Below are positions 45,021 through 53,523 of a DNA stretch of 64,000 nucleotides, in pieces; the stretch's first letter is position 1; each line of letters opens with the position of its first letter. Made by a program: the position numbers and the translations under genes. The stretch spans positions 282,789 to 346,788 of the forward strand of contig NZ_SJSB01000002.1 of assembly GCF_004352835.1 (NCBI RefSeq), in the 5' to 3' direction. This stretch comes from Marinomonas flavescens (GTDB taxonomy: Bacteria > Pseudomonadota > Gammaproteobacteria > Pseudomonadales > Marinomonadaceae). The notes under the pieces were generated by a model, which saw nothing but the letters and a program-made list of their open reading frames with translations, had not been told where the DNA came from and ran no database searches.

Positions 45021-45169
45021 TATAAACGCCCTCCAACAATAAGATGGTGTTGCTCTGAAATCATAGCGTCCTGATCAGAATCTAGAAATATTACGAGATC
45101 GACCACAGCCTCTGACTCGATATTTTCTTTTAGAGTTTGTTGAAATAGTTTGTTTTTAAGCTTTAGCAT
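45020..45169 (-). pseudogene. 49-codon relic of a short-chain dehydrogenase (SDR)
   Basis: A small frame starts MLKLKNK, like the N-terminus before an SDR Rossmann strand, and continues NIESEAVVDLVIFLDSDQ, AMISEQ and IVGGRL, which matches the SDR C-terminus (pattern ADLVLFLASDQ..MITGQ..VDGG). The NAD-binding motif, Ser-Tyr-Lys site and ~200 residues are absent. Start and stop both form TAATG overlaps with the dehydratase and dgoK, so an in-frame internal deletion of a sugar dehydrogenase gene is likely. Confidence 0.65.
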
Positions 45170-46932
45170 TAATGGGATTCTCTGCTCACTTTTGAACCGC
45201 TGCTGCCAACGAGAAAATCTAAATCAGCCCCTTCATCTGCTTGCATAACATGATCAATGTACAATTTCGCGTAACCACGATTATATTGACTTTCTTCTGG
45301 CTGCCAAGCCGCTTTACGGCGCGCCATTTCTTCATCCGTAATATGCAAATGAAGACCTCGACCTTCCACGTCCAGCGTAATTTCATCTCCATTTTGTACT
45401 AATGCCAATGGCCCGCCCATGGTAGATTCTGGCGCCACATGCAATACAACCGTACCAAACGCTGTACCACTCATGCGCGCATCACTAATGCGTACCATAT
45501 CCGTAATACCTTGTTCCAATAACTTGCTAGGTAAGGCCATATTGCCGACTTCGGGCATGCCTGGGTAACCTTTTGGACCACAACCTTTTAGTACTAAAAT
45601 GGAGTTTTTATCAACATCCAATTCTGGTGTATCAATACGTGCTTTGTAATCTTCAATATTTTCAAATACAACCGCTTTGCCGGTGTGTTGTAGCAATTCT
45701 GGAGTCGCCGCACTTGGTTTAATAATAGCGCCTTGAGGTGATAAATTACCGCGTAACACCGCAATGCCCGCTCGAGCACGCAATGGATTATCAAGAGGAC
45801 GAATAACTTCTTCATTGAAACATTCTGCGCCTGCGGTGATCTCACCTAAGGTAGCACCGCAAACCGTATTGGCTGACATATCAAACAAATGACTCAAGCG
45901 TTGAATCAGCGCTGGAAAACCACCCGCATAATGAAAGTCTTCCATTAAGAAACGACCTGATGGCATTAAATCCACTAAACAAGGGATGTTCGCACCAATG
46001 TGATCCCAATCATCTAGTGATAATTTCACACCCAAACGACCCGCTATTGCCAATAAATGCACCACTGCATTAGTAGAGCCACCAATTGCAGCGTTAGCAC
46101 GAATGGCGTTTTCAAATGCCGCTTTAGTCAGAATATCAGAAGGTTTTAAATCTTCTTTTACCATCTCTACAATACGACCACCGGTTAAATGAGCTAAGGC
46201 CTGACGGCGTGCATCTACTGCGGGTAAAGTACCGTTTTCAGGGAGTGACATCCCCAGAGCTTCCACCAAACACGCCATCGTCGATGCGGTTCCCATGGTC
46301 ATACAGGTACCACGTGAACGAGACATACTGGATTCCGCTCGCATAAATTCGTCTAGGCTCATTTTTCCACCTCGGACGGCTTCGCTAAATTTCCAAACGT
46401 CCGTACCGGAACCAATATCTTTACCGCGATATTTACCATTCAGCATAGGGCCAGATGACACGACGATGGTTGGCAAGTCAACAGAACAAGCACCCATTAA
46501 TTGAGCGGGCGTCGTTTTGTCACACCCTCCTAATAAAACAACACCATCCATACCGTAAGCACGCATTGATTCTTCCACATCCATGCTCATCAGATTACGA
46601 AATAACATGGCTGTAGGCTTCATTTGTGTTTCGCCAAGAGACATCACTGGAAACTCAAGCGGCACACCACCAGCTTCCCAAACCCCGCGTTTAACGTATT
46701 CAGCTAACTCGCGGAGATGAGCATTACACGGCGTGAGTTCACTCCATGAATTACAAATACCAATAACTGGTCGACCATCAAAACTGTGATCCGGTAATCC
46801 TTGGTTTTTCATCCAACTACGGTGGATAAAACCATCTTTATCTAATTTTCCATACCATTGTTGACTACGTAATGGGGCTTTCTCAGGACCTGCCTGACTC
46901 TTGTTTTTTTTATCTTTCATGGAATCCGTCAT
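45169..46932 (-). CDS. IlvD/Edd-family sugar-acid dehydratase
   Basis: 587-aa Fe-S dehydratase related to L-arabinonate, D-xylonate and similar acid dehydratases. Probable cluster ligands are C69 (SELTPCN), C137 (LGGCDKTTPAQ) and C210 (SRGTCMTMG), with the C-terminal substrate region GCGPKGYPGMPEVG and DARMSGTAFG. In this operon, with dgoK and dgoA, the likely substrate is a hexonate such as D-galactonate or a stereoisomer, giving a 2-keto-3-deoxy acid; exact specificity is inferred. AGGAG is ten bases before the ATG. Confidence 0.87.
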   Translation of the reverse strand: MTDSMKDKKNKSQAGPEKAPLRSQQWYGKLDKDGFIHRSWMKNQGLPDHSFDGRPVIGICNSWSELTPCNAHLRELAEYVKRGVWEAGGVPLEFPVMSLGETQMKPTAMLFRNLMSMDVEESMRAYGMDGVVLLGGCDKTTPAQLMGACSVDLPTIVVSSGPMLNGKYRGKDIGSGTDVWKFSEAVRGGKMSLDEFMRAESSMSRSRGTCMTMGTASTMACLVEALGMSLPENGTLPAVDARRQALAHLTGGRIVEMVKEDLKPSDILTKAAFENAIRANAAIGGSTNAVVHLLAIAGRLGVKLSLDDWDHIGANIPCLVDLMPSGRFLMEDFHYAGGFPALIQRLSHLFDMSANTVCGATLGEITAGAECFNEEVIRPLDNPLRARAGIAVLRGNLSPQGAIIKPSAATPELLQHTGKAVVFENIEDYKARIDTPELDVDKNSILVLKGCGPKGYPGMPEVGNMALPSKLLEQGITDMVRISDARMSGTAFGTVVLHVAPESTMGGPLALVQNGDEITLDVEGRGLHLHITDEEMARRKAAWQPEESQYNRGYAKLYIDHVMQADEGADLDFLVGSSGSKVSRESH

Positions 46933-47070
46933 TATATTGTGTCTCCTGAATGTTTACGGCGCGAAGCTGACTAAAATTTGGGATGGCAGCAGCAACACGT
47001 TATGACAAGTTGAAAATTCATTTTGAAAGTATGCTGGCGTTAGCTTGTTCGATCATTTGGCTGCCAATAT

Positions 47071-47145
47071 GAACGAGCAACAGCCCCCTAGCGATCTGTG
47101 TTGATTCAGACAAAGATCGCTCGTTCAAAAGCCGTGTTGAACGGC
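47071..47145 (-). other. Structured intercistronic region between dctM and the dehydratase
   Basis: AGATCGC-TCGTTC (47114-47126) can pair with GCGATCT (47091-47097) and GAACGA (47071-47076), leaving a 14-base bulge; a second hairpin GCCGT-GTTGA-ACGGC lies at 47131-47145. Both are in the 229-base gap of the operon and may be processing, stability or attenuation elements. Confidence 0.5.
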
Positions 47146-47161
47146 ATGACTTAATGGCTAG

Positions 47162-48478
47162 TTATTTCCACCATAAAGCCAGCTGAGGGAAGAAAACGAC
47201 CAGTGCTAAAACCATAATTTGTAACCCAATAAAGGGCAGCAAAGAGCTGAATATTTCGCCTAGACTGATATCTTTAGGGGCAACTGATTTTAGGTAAAAA
47301 GCTGCAGGACCAAACGGTGGTGATAAAAATGACACCTGCATGTTTAAGCAGAAAACCACACCAAACCATACAGGGTCGAGACCTAGATTCATGATGATAG
47401 GAACAAAAATTGGCATGGTAAGAAGTGCAACACCAACCCAGTCAAGAAACATGCCTAATACAAAAAGGATCAGCATCATGATGAGAACAGTCCCCATCAC
47501 ACTACCACCACTCATTGATAAAATAGCTGATTCAACGAAGTCGATTCCACCCATTAGGTTGTAAACGCCAACCAATGCTGTTGCACCAATACCAATCCAA
47601 ATAATCATGCCACAGGTGCTCATGGTCGCCTTGGCACTTTCTTTAAGCATGGAGAAACTCATTTCACCACGAATGACAGTACTGATCATGATACCGACAA
47701 CACCTAAGGCTGAAGCTTCTGTTACAGAAGCAACACCAAGATAGATGCTTCCTAATACCACAGCGACAGAAAGTATTGGGAAAAATAATGCTTTGAAATA
47801 GTTAACATCAGCATCTTCTGCAAGTTCTTCTTCGCTAGGCAGTGGTGCATATTCAGGATGAATACGACTTATGATAAGAACATAAGCAATATAAGATAAT
47901 GCGAGTAGTAATGCAGGAAGAAAAGATGCTTTAAACAGTTCACCGATCGATACACTGGCGGTTAAGCCATAGATAATCAGCACAATACTTGGTGGTAACA
48001 TAGTGCCCAAAGCGCCACCTGCACAAGTGGTACCAATCGCGAGTTTACGGTTATAGCCAAGACGCAACATTTGTGGCAACGCAATAATACCGAGTAGCAC
48101 TGTTTCGCCACCAATTACGCCAGACATAGAAGCGAGTACAATTGCTACCAATAAGGTTTGAACCGCCACGCCACCACGTAGTTTTTTACCGAATACCTTC
48201 ATCGCGTCAAATAAATCGCGGGCGATACCCGATCGATCGAGTAAGGCGGCCATTAACACAAACATGGGAACGGCTAGGAAAACATAGCCACCTACGAAAC
48301 TGTACAAACGACTGGTAATAAGTGGTAAGGCACCAACACCAAACCAGCCTACTGCAAAAATCATTGCCACAAGTAATGTTACAAAGGCTAATTGCATACC
48401 GGTAAGTAGAAGTAGGATCATGGAACCGAGCATCAATAGGCTGCCGTAGCCTATCCCTATGGAGGATAAATCAAACAT
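47162..48478 (-). CDS. dctM: TRAP transporter large permease (DctM type)
   Basis: 438-aa protein with around 12 membrane segments, the ion-coupled translocation subunit of a TRAP transporter. GGTLGTMLPPSIV-like sequence (ALGTMLPPSIVLIIYG) and AVPMFVLMAALLDRSGIA are typical. Its start lies within the last codons of dctQ (8-base overlap). It works with DctQ and the periplasmic DctP; likely cargo is a sugar acid. Confidence 0.92.
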   Translation of the reverse strand: MFDLSSIGIGYGSLLMLGSMILLLLTGMQLAFVTLLVAMIFAVGWFGVGALPLITSRLYSFVGGYVFLAVPMFVLMAALLDRSGIARDLFDAMKVFGKKLRGGVAVQTLLVAIVLASMSGVIGGETVLLGIIALPQMLRLGYNRKLAIGTTCAGGALGTMLPPSIVLIIYGLTASVSIGELFKASFLPALLLALSYIAYVLIISRIHPEYAPLPSEEELAEDADVNYFKALFFPILSVAVVLGSIYLGVASVTEASALGVVGIMISTVIRGEMSFSMLKESAKATMSTCGMIIWIGIGATALVGVYNLMGGIDFVESAILSMSGGSVMGTVLIMMLILFVLGMFLDWVGVALLTMPIFVPIIMNLGLDPVWFGVVFCLNMQVSFLSPPFGPAAFYLKSVAPKDISLGEIFSSLLPFIGLQIMVLALVVFFPQLALWWK

Positions 48479-49028
48479 TTTTACACTTCCTTAGGCCATT
48501 TAGCTCTTGAATAAGATGTAGGAAAAACTGAATAAACATAATGCACATGGTTAGTAAAATAGTACCTTTCACCAATGCCGGAAAAGCTGGATTCCATGCA
48601 GAACCAGATCTCTCTAGCTGCAAGTTACCAAGTGGTGAAAACCATGCATCTTGGGCCATGTGATACGATGCCCAGATCAGCAAACTAGTAAAAATAAGTC
48701 CGGTAATATGATGAAAGACGTTTAGCCAACGGCGTGCAGTATCAGAAACAAGGTCATAAATTAAAACAACACGAACGTGTTTGTTGGTCGCCATGGCATA
48801 TATTCCGCCATAGACAAACAAACAACCGCCTAAGAAAGATGCCGTTTCGTGAACCCAAATTGTGGGTGCATTGAATACATAACGCATCAGTACTTCATAG
48901 AAAGAAATACCGACGGTAAAAATAAACAACAAACTCAATGCATTTCCTAATTTTATTATAGTGCGATCTAGGGCATTGCGGGGCTGTTCAGATGAGTCTA
49001 TTTCTGGAGGATGTATTTCGGATTTCAT
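48471..49028 (-). CDS. dctQ: TRAP transporter small permease (DctQ type)
   Basis: 185 aa with four membrane segments and the DctQ patterns VLMRYVFNAPTIWVHE and NKHVRVVLIYD. The N-terminus (about 25 residues) is polar and cytoplasmic. It overlaps dctM by eight bases and follows dctP by 117 bases. Confidence 0.92.
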   Translation of the reverse strand: MKSEIHPPEIDSSEQPRNALDRTIIKLGNALSLLFIFTVGISFYEVLMRYVFNAPTIWVHETASFLGGCLFVYGGIYAMATNKHVRVVLIYDLVSDTARRWLNVFHHITGLIFTSLLIWASYHMAQDAWFSPLGNLQLERSGSAWNPAFPALVKGTILLTMCIMFIQFFLHLIQELNGLRKCKNV

Positions 49029-49145
49029 GGCAGTTGTCCAATGGAAATTAGAGACAGAAGTTTTTCTTTTGCGTGACCAAAGCAGGTAATGACTTTTGAT
49101 TTAAATACAGGAGGTTTCGACCCCCTGTATTTATTAACCAGCAGG

Positions 49146-50162
49146 TTAAAGTAGGCCGTTCGCTTTTAAGTATGTAGTAATGGAGTCATATACTTTTTGA
49201 GCATTCGGAGAGCGTTTAGCAAATACTTCCCATTGAGTGCGAGCAATAGTTCTGAATTTTTTGCGTTCTGCCGTAGACCAATTGTGGATAGTAATCTTGG
49301 GGTTAGCTTCGGCGATTTTCACTGCAGCTTGGTCAGCCATGTGTAACTGAGTGATATTATCTTGTGCAAAATCACGAACAGATACGGTTAGGATTGCTTG
49401 AATATCCGCTGGTAATTTGTCCCATTTTTTCTTACTCATAGACACATCGATCAATGGCAAAGAGTGGAAGCCAGGATAAACAGGATTCGGAGCAATATCA
49501 TTCAAACCATCTTTTTGGTTGGTTGAAAATACTGTGTAATCAGCGGCATCGATAACGCCTTTGCTTAATCCAGTAAAGACTTCTGAGCCAGGTAGGTTAA
49601 CCGGTGCAGCACCAGCCGCAGCGAAAACTTGCTGTACTAGGCCTTCAGGGGCGCGAATTTTCAACCCTTTTAAATCGGCTACACTGTCTAAAGGAACGCG
49701 AGAGACTAGTGCTTCAACGCCGGTAGTAGAGCCACCAATGAATTTCACGCCGTAAGGGGCATAAAGCTCATTCATTAACTGATAACCGCCACCGTAATTG
49801 ATATATTGCATCAATTGTTCTGCGTCTGACCACGCTCCTACGGTGTTGCCAATCAAGCCAAACGCAGGATCTTTACCGGAAAAATAACTAGTGTCAGTAA
49901 TTTGCCCATCCAAAATGCCCATTTTGATGCCATCAAGCGTTTCTGTATGCTTGAATACACTGCCAACGGGAAGTAGATCAATATGAACACGACCACCTGT
50001 CATAACTTCTACACGCTTTGTCCATTCTTTTTGTATCTGAAAGTTCTTATCACCTGATGGGTCAGATGATTGAAATTTGTAATTGAATTCAGCCGCGAAT
50101 GCGGATGTAGACAGAATGCCTGCAAGGGTCGCGGTGATTAGTGTAGTCGTGAATTTGCTCAT
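49146..50162 (-). CDS. dctP: TRAP transporter substrate-binding protein (DctP type)
   Basis: 338 aa with a signal peptide (cleavage near AFA-AE). The TRAP receptor pattern VSRVPLDSVADLKGLKIRAPEG includes the conserved Arg that binds substrate carboxylates. First gene of the operon dctP-dctQ-dctM-dehydratase-(SDR relic)-dgoK-dgoA. The upstream region carries GntR-type palindromes, so induction by gluconate or a related hexonate is likely. Confidence 0.93.
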   Translation of the reverse strand: MSKFTTTLITATLAGILSTSAFAAEFNYKFQSSDPSGDKNFQIQKEWTKRVEVMTGGRVHIDLLPVGSVFKHTETLDGIKMGILDGQITDTSYFSGKDPAFGLIGNTVGAWSDAEQLMQYINYGGGYQLMNELYAPYGVKFIGGSTTGVEALVSRVPLDSVADLKGLKIRAPEGLVQQVFAAAGAAPVNLPGSEVFTGLSKGVIDAADYTVFSTNQKDGLNDIAPNPVYPGFHSLPLIDVSMSKKKWDKLPADIQAILTVSVRDFAQDNITQLHMADQAAVKIAEANPKITIHNWSTAERKKFRTIARTQWEVFAKRSPNAQKVYDSITTYLKANGLL

Positions 50163-50209
50163 AATATCTCTTCCTGATGATTATTTTTGTTAGGAAAATG
50201 GCTTTAATA

Positions 50210-50256
50210 TACTGGTACTTGTTACCGGTAAATTAGAACTTTATGATACCGGTAAC
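50210..50256 (-). promoter_or_regulatory. GntR-type operator cluster upstream of dctP
   Basis: TTACCGGTAA (50222-50231) and GATACCGGTAAC (50245-50256), centres 24 bp apart, match the E. coli GntR consensus ATGTTACCGGTAACAT; a weaker TACTGGTA (50210-50217) lies beside them. The 323-base gap (50163-50485) otherwise holds only A+T-rich sequence and the start of the divergent GGDEF-EAL gene's leader. Binding by the GntR encoded at 40.5 kb is inferred. Confidence 0.75.
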
Positions 50257-50485
50257 TTTAAAATTTGGTCAAGTAAGATTTTATTTATTTTTTAATTTAT
50301 TGATATCTAAGGAAATCATTCATTTCAAATAAGAGGGATTACTCTTAAAATAACCTGTTCTAATTTGTCTACTTCTATAAACGACTTTATATCGATTAAT
50401 AACTATGTGTGTAGTAGGATGCAATTTTAAGCTCTATTTGAGGTCCAATACGTTTATGAATTCACCACAAGTTGGCTTGTAACAA

Positions 50486-53449
50486 ATGTATCGAACATTT
50501 TCTAAGCTATTATTAGCGCGACCTAAACAAGCTGGTATTATTGCTTTCATTTTGGCGCTGCTGGTATTTAGTTCTGTTGCTGCAGAAATGCTACTAAAGC
50601 AAAAACACGCCAATCAATCTATTGCTTTGTCTCTTGCACAAAGTCACGCGTCATTATTGCAAACGGCCATTGATAAAAGTCTGTCGGCCAATTACGCCCT
50701 TTCCGCAATGCTGATTGAAGAGAAAGGAAAAACCCATTGGTTCCCTTCTTTTGCCGCTGCTTTACAAAAAGTGTACCCAGGAATTTCCAGTTTCGCGCTC
50801 TCTCCAAATGGCGTTGTCCAGCAAGTATTCCCATTAGAAGGAAATGAACAGTCATTAGGTTTTGATCAATTTTCAGATACTAAGCAAGGTATTGATACGC
50901 TAAAAGCGAAAATGACTGATAAGCTCACCCTGTCAGGACCTTTAGATTTAGTTCAAGGTGGGAGAGGGGTCGTTGGACGTTTACCTGTATATGTAACCGA
51001 TAATGATGGAGGTCAGCCTGCTTTTTGGGGATTCACTAACATCATTATTCGTCTCAGTTCTTTATTAGAGTCTGTTCGTTTTAGTGATCTAGAAACGAAT
51101 AATTTTGATTATCAACTTGTTAAGCTAAATGTATCTCAAGAGCCTTCGCTCATTATTGCTTCAAATACTAGCGCTATGACGGACAGCGTTAGTGTCACTA
51201 TTGATGTCGCTAACGCTCAATGGCGTTTGATGCTTTCCCCAAAAGAAGGGTGGCTGCCTATATGGCGTATTGTTAGTGAATTCTTCATTATTTTGCTAGC
51301 CAGTATCCTTTTGGGTCGGTGGGTGTATTTAGCTCTAAAAATGCGTGAGGGAAAAGCTGAGCTCGAAATATTAGTCGAACGACGTACCGCTCAATTAAGC
51401 AGCTCTATTTTGCGTATGAAAGCAATTTTGGCTGCCATTCCTGATTCATTTTATGAAGCAGATGATGAGGGCGTTGTAGCCGATTATCATTCACCAAGAA
51501 TGGACGAGTGGCATAGCAGGCCAGACTGGCCGATTGGCAAGCATTATACGGAATTGCTCCCTAAAGAGTCTGTGGCGATTTTTACTAAAGCGATGTCAGA
51601 AGCTAAAGAGCATGGGCAGTCCAATGGTTATGAGTACTTTTATGACTTTGGAAATGAACGTCGTTGGTTTGATATTTCTACTACGCACTCTTCTGATCTT
51701 GATGGCACAAATGGTTTTTATATTCTTTTGTCTCGTGAAATAACTCACCGTAAAACGGTTGAGTCAGAGCTACGCATCGCGGCTACGGCATTTCAGACGC
51801 AAGACGGTATTTTAATAACGGACCACAATAATAAAATCATTCGAGTGAATGCGGCATTTGAAACCATCACCGGATACAAAGAGTCTGAAGTGAAAGGACA
51901 GGCTCCCAGTATTATTAATTCCGGTCGTCACTCAAAATCTTTTTATCAAGAAATGTATCAGCGCCTTAATAAAAGTGGGAGCTGGGAAGGTGAAGTTTGG
52001 AACCGTCGTAAAAATGGTGAGATATTCCCTGAGTGGTTAAGCATTTCTGTCGTGAAAGATGACAACAGCGAACTGACCCATTATGTGGCGACTTTTAAAG
52101 ACATTTCTGAAACTAAAGCGAATGAGCGCCGCATTAATCAGCTTAATTATTACGATAGCCTAACGCGTTTACCTAATCGTCGGATGATCACTGAAGATAT
52201 AGAGAATCTGCTTGAAAATACCGACCTGAAACATCGTCGCAGTGCCATATTATTTATTGATTTAGATCATTTTAAAGATATTAATGATTTAAAAGGCCAT
52301 CATTTAGGCGATATCTTACTTCAGCAGGTCGCGTCTCGCTTAATGGATTCCACCCGATCTGGTGATTTAGTTGCTCGCTTTAGTGGTGATGAGTTTGTTG
52401 TGCTACTTGAAGACGTTGATGTTTCTTTAAACCCCGACCGTATTGCGTACCGTGCAAAACATGTGGCGAATAAGATCATGACAACACTGGCGCAGCCTTT
52501 CGAGTTAGAAGGACAGTGTTGTTCCATCACGGCGAGCATTGGTATCTCAATCTTCGGGCAAGACTCAATAAGCAGTAGTGAAATTATTAAGCAATCAGAA
52601 ATGGCGATGTACGAAGCCAAAGGTCATGGTCGAAATGAAGTGTGTTTTTATGCGCCTCAAATGCATAAGAAAATTCTTGAACGAGTCACCTTAGATAATA
52701 GCTTTAGAGAGGCTTTACAGCGAGACGAGTTTGTTTTGCACTATCAGCCGCAGTGGAACGGCAAACAAGAAATGGTTGGTGTCGAAGCACTGGTACGTTG
52801 GCTTCATCCTGAAAAGGGCATGGTGGCTCCGGGCGTCTTTATTCCTTTTGCTGAAGAGTCCAAGCTCATTTTGCCGTTAGGACGTTGGGTTATGCGTACG
52901 GCGATGGCGCAGCTTACCACATGGCAAAAAGAGCCTAAGTATCGTCATTTTATTATGTCGATTAACGTCAGTGTTCTGCAATTCAGTCACGCTGACTTTG
53001 TCTCTGAAGTAGAAGATGCTTTGTCTCAAACGGGTGCAAATCCTGCGTTGATACAGTTGGAATTAACAGAAAGTATGTTGGTTCGAGATCAATTAGATAT
53101 TATCCAAAAAATGCAGTCACTGAAAAAATTAGGTGTACTTATTTCCTTGGATGACTTTGGTACTGGTTATTCTTCTCTATCTTATCTACAGCAGTTACCA
53201 ATCGACCAATTGAAAATAGACCAATCATTTACTCGTGCTATTGAAGAAAGTGACAAGCAAGCATCATTAGCGGCGTCGATCATCGGGCTAGGTCATAATT
53301 TGGGCATGGAAGTAATCGCGGAAGGCGTAGAAACGCAAGAACAATTTGATTGGTTAAAAGCCCATAACTGCGATCTTTATCAAGGTTTTTTACTTGGCCG
53401 GCCTCAGCCGAGTGAGGACTTTTCCATAGAGAAACAGTCGGATAGTTAA
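50486..53449 (+). CDS. Membrane sensor PAS-GGDEF-EAL protein
   Basis: 987 aa. TM1 (about 17-36), a periplasmic CHASE-like domain, TM2 (about 262-282), PAS domains (about 310-420 and 430-550), GGDEF (about 560-720), EAL (about 735-980). The GGDEF motif reads SGDEF and is preceded by RSGD, an intact I-site, so cyclase activity is possible but uncertain. The EAL domain has GVEALVRW, LELTES, DDFGTGYSS and LKIDQSF, all needed for c-di-GMP phosphodiesterase activity. No clear ribosome binding site precedes the ATG. Confidence 0.9.
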   Translation: MYRTFSKLLLARPKQAGIIAFILALLVFSSVAAEMLLKQKHANQSIALSLAQSHASLLQTAIDKSLSANYALSAMLIEEKGKTHWFPSFAAALQKVYPGISSFALSPNGVVQQVFPLEGNEQSLGFDQFSDTKQGIDTLKAKMTDKLTLSGPLDLVQGGRGVVGRLPVYVTDNDGGQPAFWGFTNIIIRLSSLLESVRFSDLETNNFDYQLVKLNVSQEPSLIIASNTSAMTDSVSVTIDVANAQWRLMLSPKEGWLPIWRIVSEFFIILLASILLGRWVYLALKMREGKAELEILVERRTAQLSSSILRMKAILAAIPDSFYEADDEGVVADYHSPRMDEWHSRPDWPIGKHYTELLPKESVAIFTKAMSEAKEHGQSNGYEYFYDFGNERRWFDISTTHSSDLDGTNGFYILLSREITHRKTVESELRIAATAFQTQDGILITDHNNKIIRVNAAFETITGYKESEVKGQAPSIINSGRHSKSFYQEMYQRLNKSGSWEGEVWNRRKNGEIFPEWLSISVVKDDNSELTHYVATFKDISETKANERRINQLNYYDSLTRLPNRRMITEDIENLLENTDLKHRRSAILFIDLDHFKDINDLKGHHLGDILLQQVASRLMDSTRSGDLVARFSGDEFVVLLEDVDVSLNPDRIAYRAKHVANKIMTTLAQPFELEGQCCSITASIGISIFGQDSISSSEIIKQSEMAMYEAKGHGRNEVCFYAPQMHKKILERVTLDNSFREALQRDEFVLHYQPQWNGKQEMVGVEALVRWLHPEKGMVAPGVFIPFAEESKLILPLGRWVMRTAMAQLTTWQKEPKYRHFIMSINVSVLQFSHADFVSEVEDALSQTGANPALIQLELTESMLVRDQLDIIQKMQSLKKLGVLISLDDFGTGYSSLSYLQQLPIDQLKIDQSFTRAIEESDKQASLAASIIGLGHNLGMEVIAEGVETQEQFDWLKAHNCDLYQGFLLGRPQPSEDFSIEKQSDS

Positions 53450-53523
53450 CCTTTACATTTGCTTCAATAGAGTTACTAAATGGGCATTTTAGTATCGTTA
53501 TTGTTTCTTAGGATGTTTTACTT

